A stretch of DNA of 64,000 nt from Bradyrhizobium embrapense (GCF_001189235.2 NZ_LFIP02000003.1:186001-250000); one strand, 5' to 3'; numbered from the stretch's first letter, positions 33,111 through 42,438 are shown. Program-made: numbers and translations. The notes: generated from the letters alone by a model not told the origin.

Positions 33111-34388
33111 GTGGTCATGCATATCGTCGATCGGCGGTTGAATCCGGGTAGCAAGAGCCTGGAGAATCGCCAGCGCTTCCTGCGGCGTGCCAAGGCGCTG
33201 GTGCAGGGAGCCGTCAAGAAGTCGTCGCAGGACCGGGACATCAAGGATGTCCTGGAGGGCGGCGAGGTGACCATCCCGCTGGACGGCATGGATGAGCCGC
33301 GGTTCCGGCGCGAGGGCGGCACGCGTGACATGGTGCTGCCCGGCAACAAGAAATTCGTCGAGGGCGACTGGCTGCAACGCCCGAACCAGAGCGGCGGCAA
33401 GGGTTCCGGCGCGGGCGAGGGCGACAGCGAGGACGCGTTCCGCTTCGTGCTCAGCCGCGAGGAGTTCGTCGACCTCTTCCTCGACGACCTCGAATTGCCC
33501 GACCTTGCCAAGCGCAAGCTCGCGGAAACCGAGAGCGAGGGCATCCAGCGCGCCGGCTATGCGACCTCGGGCTCGCCCGCCAACATCTCGATCAGCCGCA
33601 CCGTGAGCCGGGCCCTGGCGCGCCGCGTGGCGCTGCGCCGGCCGCGCAAGGACGAGATCGAGGCGCTCGAGGCGGAGCTTGCGGAGTGCGAGGACGAGAC
33701 GCGCCGCCGCGAGCTGCTCACGCTGCTCGAAGCACTGAAGGCCAAGGCCAAGCGGATCCCTTTCATCGATCCGATCGACATCCGCTACCGCCGCTTCGAG
33801 ACGGTGCCCAAGCCGGTGGCGCAGGCCGTGATGTTCTGCCTGATGGACGTCTCGGGCTCGATGTCCGAGCACATGAAGGATCTCGCCAAGCGGTTCTACA
33901 TGCTGCTCTACGTCTTCCTGAAGCGGCGCTACAAGCATGTCGAGATCGTGTTCATCCGGCACACCGACCGCGCCGAGGAGGTGGACGAGGATACGTTCTT
34001 CCATGGACCGGCGTCCGGCGGCACGCTGGTGTCGAGCGCGCTGGTTGCGATGAATGACATCGTCCGCACCCGCTTCCGTCCCGCCGACTGGAACATCTAT
34101 GCCGCGCAGGCTTCCGACGGCGACAACATGACCTCCGACAGCGGGGTGACCGGGCATCTGTTGACCGACAAGATCCTGCCGGTCTGCCAGTTCTTCGCCT
34201 ATCTCGAGGTTGGCGAGGCCGCCAACTACACCTTCGACATGCCGGACTCCTCGCTCTGGACCCTCTATGAGCGTCTGCGCAACGAGGGCGCGCCGTTGTC
34301 GATGCGCAAGGTGAGCGAGCGCGGCGAGATCTTCCCGGTGTTCCAGGACCTGTTCAAGCGTCGCTCTACCAGTCAGGAAAGGGTATAG
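33111..34388 (+). CDS. yeaH: YeaH/YhbH family protein (DUF444, von Willebrand A-like domain)
   Basis: The 425-residue protein starts with the family signature IVDRRLNPGSKSLENRQRFLRRAK and contains the DUF444 core. A metal-ion-dependent adhesion site DVSGS (D246, S248, S250) in the motif FCLMDVSGSMSEHM marks a vWA-like fold. A glycine-rich segment (about 95-105) is a flexible linker. YeaH works with the PrkA/YeaG kinase under nutrient stress in enterobacteria; its molecular role is unresolved. GTG 33111 has GAGG ten bases upstream; ATG 33117 is an alternative. It ends four bases before spoVR. Confidence 0.9.
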   Translation: MVMHIVDRRLNPGSKSLENRQRFLRRAKALVQGAVKKSSQDRDIKDVLEGGEVTIPLDGMDEPRFRREGGTRDMVLPGNKKFVEGDWLQRPNQSGGKGSGAGEGDSEDAFRFVLSREEFVDLFLDDLELPDLAKRKLAETESEGIQRAGYATSGSPANISISRTVSRALARRVALRRPRKDEIEALEAELAECEDETRRRELLTLLEALKAKAKRIPFIDPIDIRYRRFETVPKPVAQAVMFCLMDVSGSMSEHMKDLAKRFYMLLYVFLKRRYKHVEIVFIRHTDRAEEVDEDTFFHGPASGGTLVSSALVAMNDIVRTRFRPADWNIYAAQASDGDNMTSDSGVTGHLLTDKILPVCQFFAYLEVGEAANYTFDMPDSSLWTLYERLRNEGAPLSMRKVSERGEIFPVFQDLFKRRSTSQERV

Positions 34389-34392
34389 GTTG

Positions 34393-35937
34393 ATGGGGTC
34401 TTCTGGCGAACGGCTGTTCGAGGGCGCCGACTGGGATTTCCAGACGTTGCAGCGGATTCACGATGCCTGCGAAGAGGTCGCCCGCAAGGAGCTCGGGCTC
34501 GACGTCTATCCCAACCAGATCGAGGTGATCACCGCCGAGCAGATGCTCGACGCCTATTCCTCGGTCGGCATGCCGCTGTTCTACAAGCACTGGTCGTTCG
34601 GCAAGCAGTTCGCCTTCCAGGAAGCCTCCTACCGCAAGGGCCTGATGGGCCTCGCCTATGAAATCGTGATCAACTCCTCGCCGTGCATCTCCTATCTGAT
34701 GGAAGAGAACACCGCGACGATGCAGACGCTGGTGATCGCGCACGCGGCGTTCGGGCACAATCACTTCTTCAAGAACAACTATCTGTTCAAGCAGTGGACC
34801 GATGCGGACGGCATCCTCGATTATCTCGAATTCGCCAAGGGCTACATCGCGGCCTGCGAGGACCGCCACGGCCGCGAGACGGTGGAGCGGACGCTGGATG
34901 CCGCGCATGCGCTGATGTCGCATGGCGTCGACCGCTATCCCGGCAAGAAGACGCTCGACCTGCGTGCCGAGGAGAAGCGCGCCGGCGAGCGCCGGCAGCA
35001 CGAGGAGGCCGTGTTCAACGATCTGTGGCGGACGGTGCCGAACACCAAGGCCAAGAGCAAGGCGACGCTCTCTGCCGAGCGGCGCCGCGCGCTGCTCGGC
35101 CTGCCGCAGGAGAACATCCTCTATTTCCTCGAGAAGACCGCGCCGCGCCTGCAAGGCTGGCAGCGCGAGCTGATCCGCATCGTGCGTCACATCGCGCAGT
35201 ACTTCTACCCGCAGGGCCAGACCAAGGTGATGAACGAGGGCACCGCGACCTACGTGCATTACCGGATCATGAGCCGGCTGCATCAGCAGGGGCGGCTCAC
35301 CGACGGCAATTTCCTCGAATTCCTGCAGTCGCACACCAATGTGGTGTTCCAGCCCGAGTTCGACGATCGCCGCTATTCCGGCTTCAATCCCTATGCGCTC
35401 GGCTTCGCCATGATGCAGGACATCGAGCGGATCGTGAAGAACCCGGAGAACGAGGATCGCGACTGGTTCCCCGACATTGCCGGCAAGGGCGATGTCGAGG
35501 GCGTGCTGCGCGAGATCTGGAGCAACTACCGCGACGAGAGTTTCATCAACCAGTTCCTCAGCCCGGCGCTGATCCGGCGCTTCCGCATGTTCCATCTGCA
35601 CGACGACCCCGCGGAAAGCCAGGGGATCAAGGTCGATGCGATCCATGACGAACGTGGTTACCGCCGGGTGCGCCGCGAGCTGGCGCGGCAATACGATGTC
35701 GGCTTCGTCGACGCCAATATCGAGGTCATGGATGTCGATCTCGACGGCGACCGCCGCCTGATGCTGCGTCACACCACCGTGAAGGGCGCGCAGCTCAACG
35801 AGACCGACACGCGGCGCGTGCTGCAGCATCTCGCCGATCTGTGGTCCTACGACGTCGCACTGACCGAAGTCGATGGCACCGACAAGGTGCTGAAGGAATA
35901 CGTCGTCAGCCCGCGCGCGGCTGCGGTCGCTGCTTGA
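34393..35937 (+). CDS. spoVR: SpoVR family protein
   Basis: The 514-residue protein carries the SpoVR family blocks DWDFQTLQRIHDACEEVA, YPNQIEVITAEQMLDAY, MPLFYKHWSFGKQF and AHAAFGHNHFFKNNYLF. The last has histidines that could bind metal. A C-terminal segment (about 440-510) contains DVDLDGDRRLMLRH. Named after a Bacillus cortex-formation gene, it is widespread in bacteria that do not sporulate, where it accompanies PrkA and YeaH. The ATG at 34393 is four bases after yeaH, so the two are co-translated. I infer a dormancy or stress role from the cluster, not from a known reaction. Confidence 0.92.
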   Translation: MGSSGERLFEGADWDFQTLQRIHDACEEVARKELGLDVYPNQIEVITAEQMLDAYSSVGMPLFYKHWSFGKQFAFQEASYRKGLMGLAYEIVINSSPCISYLMEENTATMQTLVIAHAAFGHNHFFKNNYLFKQWTDADGILDYLEFAKGYIAACEDRHGRETVERTLDAAHALMSHGVDRYPGKKTLDLRAEEKRAGERRQHEEAVFNDLWRTVPNTKAKSKATLSAERRRALLGLPQENILYFLEKTAPRLQGWQRELIRIVRHIAQYFYPQGQTKVMNEGTATYVHYRIMSRLHQQGRLTDGNFLEFLQSHTNVVFQPEFDDRRYSGFNPYALGFAMMQDIERIVKNPENEDRDWFPDIAGKGDVEGVLREIWSNYRDESFINQFLSPALIRRFRMFHLHDDPAESQGIKVDAIHDERGYRRVRRELARQYDVGFVDANIEVMDVDLDGDRRLMLRHTTVKGAQLNETDTRRVLQHLADLWSYDVALTEVDGTDKVLKEYVVSPRAAAVAA

Positions 35938-35960
35938 GGATCACGCTCTCGCGATCATGA

Positions 35961-35981
35961 GCGCGGCGCACACCGCCGCGC
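35961..35981 (+). terminator. Hairpin after spoVR
   Basis: GCGCGGCG (35961-35968) pairs perfectly with CGCCGCGC (35974-35981) over a five-base loop, 23 bases after the spoVR stop. There is no T-tract, so termination strength is uncertain. The rest of the gap to 36191 shows nothing else I can support. Confidence 0.4.
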
Positions 35982-36191
35982 GGAATGCTGGTCTTGCACG
36001 ATGAACCTTCGTGTCTATCGAAGGCTCGCATCGCGAACATCCCGGCAACATTCCGGATTTTGAATCGCATCATGTTCCGTGCGCGAACGTGACTGCCGGC
36101 ACGCGGAAATCTCGCGAGGCTTTCTTGGTGATTGCCGGCGCGCGGGCGCGATTGATAAGGTGCGCCGCGTCAAGAAAACCAAGAAAAGGAT

Positions 36192-37388
36192 ATGCTCTTG
36201 TCAACTCGCTCTTGCCTCACAGGCCTGCTCGCCGTTACCGCGCTGACGGCATCAACGATCTCGCTCTCCATTGCAGCCGATTCCGCAATCAAGATCGGAA
36301 ACACCGCACCGTATAGCGGCCCGGCCTCCGCCTACGGCACGATCGCACGCGCCGAAGCCGCCTACTTCCAGATGCTCAACGACCAGGGTGGCATCAGCGG
36401 GCGCAAGATCGACTTCGAAAGTCTCGACGACGCCTATTCGCCGTCGAAAACCGTCGAGCAGACCCGCAAGCTGGTCGAGCAGGACGAGGTGCTGGCAATC
36501 TTCAGCGCGGTCGGCACCGCGCCGAACATCTCGGTGCAGAAGTACCTGAACATCAAGCACGTGCCGCAGCTGTTCGTGTCGTCAGGCGCGACGCGCTGGA
36601 ACGATCCGAAGCAGTTCCCGTGGACCGTCGGCTTCAATCCGACCTACGAGCTCGAGGGCCGGCTCTACGCAAAGTACATCCTGAAGACCAGGCCGGACGC
36701 GAAGATTGCCGTCATCACGCCGAACGAAGACGCCGGCAAGGACTATCTCAGGGGCTTCAAGGACGGGCTCGGCGAGCATGTCGGCCAGATCGTTGCGGAG
36801 ACCACCTACCTCACGACCGATCCGACCATCGATTCCCAGATGGTGACGATGCGCGAGTCCGGTGCCGACGTGTTCTTTGCCGAAGCGACGCCGAAATTCG
36901 CGGCGCAGGCGCTGCGCAAGGCCGCCAGCATGGGCTGGAAGCCGCTCACCATCCTGCCGACCGTCTCCAACTCGGTCTCCGCGGTGCTCGAGCCGGCCGG
37001 GCTCGAGAACGTCATCGGTGTCGTGACCGGGCTCTATCTCAAGGACCCGACCGATCCGCGTTGGGCCGACGATCCCGCGCAGCAGGAGTTTTCCGCCTGG
37101 ATGAAGAAGTATCAGCCGAATGCCAGCCCGGGCGACCTATTCAACGTGCAGGGCTACACGGTCGCGCAGGTGATGGCGGCGGTGCTGAAGAACTGCAATG
37201 GCGACTACAGCCGCGACAACATCATCAAGCAGGCGACCAATCTGAAGCCGCTCGAACTACCGATGCTGCTGCCGGGCATCAAGGTGCAGACCGAGCCAGA
37301 TAATGTCACGCCGATCCGCCAAATCCAGATGGCGCGGTTCGACGGCAAGTCCTGGGCGCTGTTCGGCGACGTCCTGAGCGACAAGTAG
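36192..37388 (+). CDS. Branched-chain amino acid-type ABC transporter substrate-binding protein
   Basis: A 398-residue periplasmic binding protein of the Leu/Ile/Val (Peripla_BP_6) family. A signal peptide covers about residues 1-29. The mature part opens with IKIGNTAPYSGPASAYG and contains the two-lobe family features AEAAYFQMLNDQGGISGRKI, VEQDEVLAIFSAVGTAPN and KIAVITPNEDAGKDYL. Such proteins in bradyrhizobia bind amino acids, amides or aromatic acids; the ligand is not evident. No permease or ATPase gene is next to it, so it is an orphan that must use a transporter encoded elsewhere. It converges on korB across a strong terminator. Confidence 0.9.
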   Translation: MLLSTRSCLTGLLAVTALTASTISLSIAADSAIKIGNTAPYSGPASAYGTIARAEAAYFQMLNDQGGISGRKIDFESLDDAYSPSKTVEQTRKLVEQDEVLAIFSAVGTAPNISVQKYLNIKHVPQLFVSSGATRWNDPKQFPWTVGFNPTYELEGRLYAKYILKTRPDAKIAVITPNEDAGKDYLRGFKDGLGEHVGQIVAETTYLTTDPTIDSQMVTMRESGADVFFAEATPKFAAQALRKAASMGWKPLTILPTVSNSVSAVLEPAGLENVIGVVTGLYLKDPTDPRWADDPAQQEFSAWMKKYQPNASPGDLFNVQGYTVAQVMAAVLKNCNGDYSRDNIIKQATNLKPLELPMLLPGIKVQTEPDNVTPIRQIQMARFDGKSWALFGDVLSDK

Positions 37389-37398
37389 TACCAAACAG

Positions 37399-37435
37399 AA
37401 ATCCGGCCTCTTGGCAGTGCCAGGAGGCCCGATTT
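37399..37435. terminator. Two-way terminator between convergent genes
   Basis: A long stem is formed by AAATC and GATTT outside, then GGCCTC and GAGGCC, one T-G pair, and TGGC with GCCA around an AGT loop. It lies between the binding-protein stop (37388) and the korB stop (37452). The A/T outer arms give short A and T runs on both sides, so it can serve transcripts from either direction. Confidence 0.7.
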
Positions 37436-37451
37436 GAAACCGAATTGAATG

Positions 37452-38507
37452 TCAGCGCAGGCTGGCGTTGATCTTGTCCAGCACGGCCGAGCCGGGGCAG
37501 AGCGCCTGCTCGTCCAGCGTGTTGAGCGGCGTCTCGACGGTGTCGAGATGGGTGTGCAGGTCCTCGGCGTCGGGATCGACGTAAAGCAGGCCGGTGACGA
37601 TCTGGCCCTTGGCCGCGTGCTTCTGCAGGAAGGTCATTGCGCCGAGCCGATCGTGCGGATCGTAGTCGGCGTCGAGCTTGCGCAGCGCGAGCCGCGTGCC
37701 GTCATGCTGCTCGACGAGCTGCACGGTGCCGGGCGCGTAGTCGACGCTGATCGGCTCGCGGCCGACCAGCACGTCGAGCCGGTTCACCGCGTCATTGTGC
37801 TCGCGGACATAGTCGAAGCTCTTGGTCGAGCCGGCGTGGTTGTTGAAGGCGATGCAGGGGCTGATCACGTCGATGAAGGACGCGCCCTTGTGCCGGATCG
37901 CCGCCGCAATCAGCGGCACCAATTGCGTCTTGTCGCCGGAGAAGCTACGCGCCACGAAGGTTGCGCCGAGTTGCAGCGCGATCGCGACCAGATCGATCGC
38001 ATTGTCGGTGTTGGTGACGCCCTTCTTGGATTTCGAGCCGCGGTCGGCGGTCGCCGAGAACTGGCCTTTGGTCAGGCCGTACACGCCGTTGTTCTCGACG
38101 ATGTAGGTCATGTTGACGGCACGCCGGATCGAATGCGCGAACTGGCCGAAGCCGATCGATGCGGAATCGCCGTCGCCGGAGACGCCGAGATAGATCAGGT
38201 CGCGATTGGCGAGGTTGGCGCCGGTCAGCACCGACGGCATGCGGCCATGCACCGAGTTGAAGCCGTGCGAATTGCCGAGGAAATAGTCTGGCGTCTTCGA
38301 CGAGCAGCCGATGCCGGATATCTTCGCCACCCGGTGCGGCTCGATCGAGAGCTCGTAGCAGGCTTCGATGATCGAGGCGGTGATCGAATCATGGCCGCAG
38401 CCGGCGCACAGGGTCGAAATCTTCCCCTCGTAGTCGCGATGAGTATAGCCCAGCTCGTTCTTCTTCAGGCCGGGGTGATGAAACTTCGGTTTTGCAATGT
38501 AGGTCAT
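37452..38507 (-). CDS. korB: 2-oxoacid:ferredoxin oxidoreductase, beta subunit
   Basis: The thiamine-diphosphate-binding subunit of a 2-oxoacid (probably 2-oxoglutarate) ferredoxin oxidoreductase. The 351-residue protein has LCAGCGHDSIT (33-43) with cluster-ligating-type cysteines, GIGCSSKTPDYFL, and the cofactor motif GDGDSASIGFG ending in NNGVYGLTKGQFS. The NGVYGLTKGQ block is characteristic of the 2-oxoglutarate-type beta subunits. Its ATG overlaps the korA stop as ATGA. It acts in the cytoplasm and passes electrons to ferredoxin or to the flavoprotein encoded upstream. Confidence 0.9.
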   Translation of the reverse strand: MTYIAKPKFHHPGLKKNELGYTHRDYEGKISTLCAGCGHDSITASIIEACYELSIEPHRVAKISGIGCSSKTPDYFLGNSHGFNSVHGRMPSVLTGANLANRDLIYLGVSGDGDSASIGFGQFAHSIRRAVNMTYIVENNGVYGLTKGQFSATADRGSKSKKGVTNTDNAIDLVAIALQLGATFVARSFSGDKTQLVPLIAAAIRHKGASFIDVISPCIAFNNHAGSTKSFDYVREHNDAVNRLDVLVGREPISVDYAPGTVQLVEQHDGTRLALRKLDADYDPHDRLGAMTFLQKHAAKGQIVTGLLYVDPDAEDLHTHLDTVETPLNTLDEQALCPGSAVLDKINASLR

Positions 38508-40351
38508 GTCACGGCCTTGCGGAGAGGGGTCACCTTGAGATGATCCTGGTGGTCGCCGATCGCGCTTGCGATGAAGCGTGCGGTGATCGGCGTGCCGTCA
38601 TAGTGCAGGATCGGCACCAGCCGCACCGGGTCGATGCCGTTCTCGTTGACGATCAGTTGACGGAGCTGGGCGTCGCGGTTCTGTTCGACCACGTAGACGA
38701 AGTCGTGATCGGCGATGAAGCTCGCGACGCTGGAGTGGAACGGGAAGGCGCGAATGCGCATGCGGTCGAGCTGATGGCCGCGCGCCTCCAAAATCCCGAT
38801 CGCCTCGTCCATCGCGGGCGAGGTCGAGCCGAAATACAGCACGCCGTACTTGGTCGGCTTTGCCGCGTTCGCCTGCAGCGGTCGCGGCACCATGTCCTGG
38901 GCGGTCTCGAACTTGCGCACCAGGCGCTGCATGTTGTCGGCGTAAACCGCGCCTTCCTCGGAATAGCGCGCGTAGCGGTCGCGCGAGGTGCCGCGGGTGA
39001 AGTAGGAGCCCTTGGTCGGATGCGTGCCGGGATAGGTGCGATAGGGGATGCCGTCGCCGTCGACGTCGAGATAGCGGCCGAAGTCGCGGCCTTCCTCGAG
39101 CATCTCCGCGGTCATCACCTTGCCGCGGTCATATTGCTTGGCATCGTCCCATTTCAGCGGGCGGCACAGCCGGTGATTCATTCCGATGTCGAGGTCGAGC
39201 ATCAGGAAGATCGTGGTCTGCAGCCGCTCGGCGAGATCGAAGGAAGCGGCGGCGAACTCGAACGCTTCCGCCGGATCTTCCGGGAACAGCAGCACGTGCT
39301 TGGTGTCGCCGTGCGAGGCATAGGCGCAGGCGATCACGTCGCATTGCTGGGTGCGGGTCGGCATGCCCGTGGAAGGCCCGGCTCGCTGGATGTTCATGAT
39401 CACGGCTGGGATCTCGGCGAAGTAGGACAGGCCGATGAACTCGGTCATCAGCGAGATGCCGGGACCCGAGGTCGCGGTGAAAGCCCGCGCGCCGTTCCAG
39501 GAGGCGCCGATCACGATGCCGATCGAGGCGAGCTCGTCTTCGCCCTGCACGATGGCGTATTTCGCCTTGCCGGTCTCGGGATCGTGGCGGTACTTCTTGC
39601 AGTGGCTGGTGAAGGCTTCCGCCACCGACGACGACGGCGTGATCGGATACCAGGCACACACGGTCGCGCCGCCATAGACGGCGCCGAGCGCGGCGGCGCT
39701 GTTGCCTTCCACGAAAATGCGGTCGCCGACCTTGTCGGACTTCTTGACCCGGAGCCCGATCGGGCATTTCAGGTTCTGCAGCGCCCAGTCGCGGCCGAGA
39801 TGCAGCGCATGGACGTTGGAGGAGAGCAGCTTCTCTTTGCCCTTGTACTGCTCGCCGATCAGCTGCTCGACCAGCTTGGGATCGAGGTCGAGCAGGGCGC
39901 AGAGCGCGCCGAGATAGATGATGTTCTTGAACAGCTGGCGCTGCCTGGGATCGGTGTAGGTCGAGTTGGTGATCGCGGTCAGCGGCACGCCGATCACCGT
40001 GATGTCCTCGCGGAATTTCGACGTCGGCATCGGCTTGGTCGAATCGTAGAACAGATAGCCGCCGGGCTCGATCGAGGCGACGTCCTTGTCCCAGGTCTGC
40101 GGGTTCATCGCCACCATCATGTCGACGCCGCCACGGGCGCCGAGATGGCCGTCCTCGGTGACGCGCACCTCATACCAGGTCGGCAAGCCCTGGATGTTGG
40201 AGGGGAAGATGTTGCGCGGCGACACCGGCACGCCGTGACGCAGGATCGAACGCGCGAACAGTTCGTTGGCGGAGGCCGAGCCCGAACCGTTGACGTTGGC
40301 GAAGCGGACGACGAAGTCGTTTACGCTGCTGATCGGGCTTTGGACTGACAT
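38504..40351 (-). CDS. korA: 2-oxoacid:ferredoxin oxidoreductase, fused gamma-alpha subunit
   Basis: The 615-residue protein joins an N-terminal gamma domain (about 1-190, with TWYEVRVTEDGHLGARGG and MVAMNPQT) to an alpha subunit (about 195-615, with GNSAAALGAVYGG, AWYPITPSSSVAEA and SGPGISLMTEFIG). This gamma-alpha fusion is usual for KorA-type enzymes. The start at 40351 is the ATG before SVQSPISSVND; its frame overlaps the preceding gene by 31 bases and the ribosome site is weak, which suggests coupling. The enzyme is expected to oxidise a 2-oxoacid and coenzyme A to the acyl-CoA, CO2 and reduced ferredoxin. Confidence 0.9.
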   Translation of the reverse strand: MSVQSPISSVNDFVVRFANVNGSGSASANELFARSILRHGVPVSPRNIFPSNIQGLPTWYEVRVTEDGHLGARGGVDMMVAMNPQTWDKDVASIEPGGYLFYDSTKPMPTSKFREDITVIGVPLTAITNSTYTDPRQRQLFKNIIYLGALCALLDLDPKLVEQLIGEQYKGKEKLLSSNVHALHLGRDWALQNLKCPIGLRVKKSDKVGDRIFVEGNSAAALGAVYGGATVCAWYPITPSSSVAEAFTSHCKKYRHDPETGKAKYAIVQGEDELASIGIVIGASWNGARAFTATSGPGISLMTEFIGLSYFAEIPAVIMNIQRAGPSTGMPTRTQQCDVIACAYASHGDTKHVLLFPEDPAEAFEFAAASFDLAERLQTTIFLMLDLDIGMNHRLCRPLKWDDAKQYDRGKVMTAEMLEEGRDFGRYLDVDGDGIPYRTYPGTHPTKGSYFTRGTSRDRYARYSEEGAVYADNMQRLVRKFETAQDMVPRPLQANAAKPTKYGVLYFGSTSPAMDEAIGILEARGHQLDRMRIRAFPFHSSVASFIADHDFVYVVEQNRDAQLRQLIVNENGIDPVRLVPILHYDGTPITARFIASAIGDHQDHLKVTPLRKAVT

Positions 40352-42120
40352 GTTGATCCCGCTTGAACCATATCGATGAGGTACTTCTGCATGTCCCAGG
40401 CGCCGGTCGGGCAGCGCTCGGCACACAGCCCGCAATGCAGGCAGACGTCTTCGTCTTTCACCATGACGCGGCCGGTCTTCAGGTCGCCGGAGACGTAGAG
40501 CGCCTGGTCGTGATGCGGCGAGGGCGCCTTCAGGCGCTGCCGCAGGTCGTCCTCTTCGCCATTCTCGGTGAAGGTGATGCAGTCCATCGGACAGATGTCC
40601 ACGCAGGCGTCGCACTCGATGCACAGCGGCGCGGAAAACACCGTCTGCACGTCGCAGTTCAGGCAGCGCTGCGCCTCGCCGAGCGCGAGCTTGAGGTCGT
40701 AACCGAGCTCGACCTCGGTGCGGATGTCCTTCAGCGCGACCACCTTGTCGCGATGCGGCACCTTGAAGCGCTTGTCGGCGGAGATGTCGTTGTCATAGCT
40801 CCATTCGTGGATGCCCATCTTCTGCGAGGAGACGTGCACTTCGGGCAGCGGGCGCTCGTTGATGTCCTCGCCGGACAGCATCCGGTGGATGGACAGCGCG
40901 GCGTCATGGCCGTGCGCCACCGCCCAAATGATGTTCTTCGGCCCGAACGCCGCGTCGCCGCCGAAGAACACCTTCGGATTGGTCGAGACGAACGTCTTGG
41001 GGTCGACCTTCGGCATGTGCCACTTATCGAATTCGATGCCGCAATCGGCTTCGATCCAGGGGAACGCGTTCTCCTGGCCGACCGCAACGAGCACGTCGTC
41101 GCAGGGGATGGTCTCGTCCGGCTCGCCCGACGGCACCAGGTTACGCCGACCCTTGGCGTCGTATTCGGCCTTCACCTTCTGGAAAGTGACGCCGATCAGC
41201 TTGCCGGCCACATGCTTGAACGCCACCGGCACCATGTAGTTGAGGATCGGAATGTCCTCGTGGATGGCGTCTTCCTTCTCCCACGGAGAGGCCTTCATTT
41301 CCTCGAAGCCGGAGCGGACGACCACCTTGACGCTCTCGCCGCCGAGACGGCGCGCGGTGCGGCAGCAATCCATCGCGGTGTTGCCGCCGCCGAGCACGAT
41401 GACGCGGCGGCCGATCTTGTCGACATGGCCGAACGACACGTTGGCCAGCCACTCGATGCCGATATGGATGTTGGCGGCGGCTTCCTTGCGGCCGGGAATG
41501 TCGAGCTCGCGGCCGCGCGGCGCGCCGCTTCCGACGAAGATCGCGTCATAGTTCTCGGCGAGCAGCTGCTTCAGGCTGTCGATGCGCTGGCCGCCCTTGA
41601 AGTCGACGCCGAGGCCCAGGATGTAGTCGGTCTCCTCGTCGATCACGCTGTCGGGCAGACGGAATTTCGGAATCTGGCTGCGCATCATGCCGCCGGCCTT
41701 GGGATCGCCGTCGAACACGGTGCAGTGATAGCCGAGTGGGGCAAGATCGCGCGCCACCGCGAGCGAGGCGGGGCCGCCGCCGACCAGCGCGATGCGCTTG
41801 CCGTTCTTCGGGCCGGGCTTCGGCAGGCGGTGCTTGATGTCGTCCTTGAAATCGGCGGCGACGCGCTTCAGGCGGCAGATCGCGACCGGATTGTCCTCGA
41901 CCCGGCCGCGACGACACGCGGGCTCGCAGGGTCGGTCACAGGTGCGCCCGAGAATCCCGGGGAACACGTTCGACTTCCAATTGATCATATAGGCGTCGCT
42001 GTAACGCCCCTCAGCAATCAACCGGATGTACTCGGGAACGGGGGTGTGTGCGGGACAAGCCCATTGGCAATCGACTACTTTATGAAAGTAATCCGGCGCC
42101 GAGATATCAGTCGGTTTCAT
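40321..42120 (-). CDS. GltD-like FAD/NAD(P) oxidoreductase with C-terminal 4Fe-4S clusters
   Basis: The 599-residue protein begins with a cysteine-rich helical domain like the glutamate synthase small subunit (C18, C22, then CDRPCEPACRRG). An FAD-binding loop follows in ALVGGGPASLAVA, and an NAD(P) loop in VIVLGGGNTAMDCCRTARRLGG. The C-terminal part has CLNCD (486-490) and two ferredoxin motifs: C500-C503-C506-C510 and C560-C563-C566-C570. It overlaps korA. A three-gene Kor enzyme whose third subunit is such a flavoprotein is known as a 2-oxoglutarate:NADP+ oxidoreductase in aromatic-degrading betaproteobacteria; I infer the same job here, moving electrons between ferredoxin and NADP(H). Confidence 0.85.
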   Translation of the reverse strand: MKPTDISAPDYFHKVVDCQWACPAHTPVPEYIRLIAEGRYSDAYMINWKSNVFPGILGRTCDRPCEPACRRGRVEDNPVAICRLKRVAADFKDDIKHRLPKPGPKNGKRIALVGGGPASLAVARDLAPLGYHCTVFDGDPKAGGMMRSQIPKFRLPDSVIDEETDYILGLGVDFKGGQRIDSLKQLLAENYDAIFVGSGAPRGRELDIPGRKEAAANIHIGIEWLANVSFGHVDKIGRRVIVLGGGNTAMDCCRTARRLGGESVKVVVRSGFEEMKASPWEKEDAIHEDIPILNYMVPVAFKHVAGKLIGVTFQKVKAEYDAKGRRNLVPSGEPDETIPCDDVLVAVGQENAFPWIEADCGIEFDKWHMPKVDPKTFVSTNPKVFFGGDAAFGPKNIIWAVAHGHDAALSIHRMLSGEDINERPLPEVHVSSQKMGIHEWSYDNDISADKRFKVPHRDKVVALKDIRTEVELGYDLKLALGEAQRCLNCDVQTVFSAPLCIECDACVDICPMDCITFTENGEEDDLRQRLKAPSPHHDQALYVSGDLKTGRVMVKDEDVCLHCGLCAERCPTGAWDMQKYLIDMVQAGSTCQSKARSAA

Positions 42121-42324
42121 TCCTACCTTTGACCCGCGCGAAAATGCCTGGCCGCGCGGCCTTATCGTTGACGACGAACGCTCACACGGCGTTGTTCTGG
42201 TTTTTGAATTGGATCATAGGCTTATCTTATTAGAGCCGTTCCAGAGAAGGCAAAGGCTAAATTGTCCGATCATCAGCTTTCGCGCGGCTGATGCGCGTGT
42301 AGCGTTAATCTCGATTGCGTTATG

Positions 42325-42352
42325 TCGCGGTGCAGCATGGTCTGCACCGCGA
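42325..42352. repeat. Hairpin and degenerate interspersed repeat
   Basis: TCGCGGTGCAG pairs with CTGCACCGCGA over a CATGGT loop, an 11-bp perfect stem. Just right of it, 42364-42436 holds a worn relative of the repeat half seen at 3691-3739 (TTGAGCATGATTTCC ... AAAACCGCTTCGCACTTTGCCGGATTGAGC, given in parts). Both lie in the 318-base gap 42121-42438, between the divergently placed start of the flavoprotein gene and the 3' end of the next minus-strand gene. I see no gene in that gap. Confidence 0.5.
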
Positions 42353-42438
42353 TGCCGCGTGTGTTGAGCATGATTTCCGCGCAAGCGCAGCGCGTTGCTC
42401 GCGAGCCAAAACCGCTTCGCACTTTGCCGGATTGAGCG

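Noticed and set aside
36011..36316. Small plus-strand frame before the binding-protein gene
   Set aside because: Overlaps the signal peptide of the real gene in another frame and has no family features.
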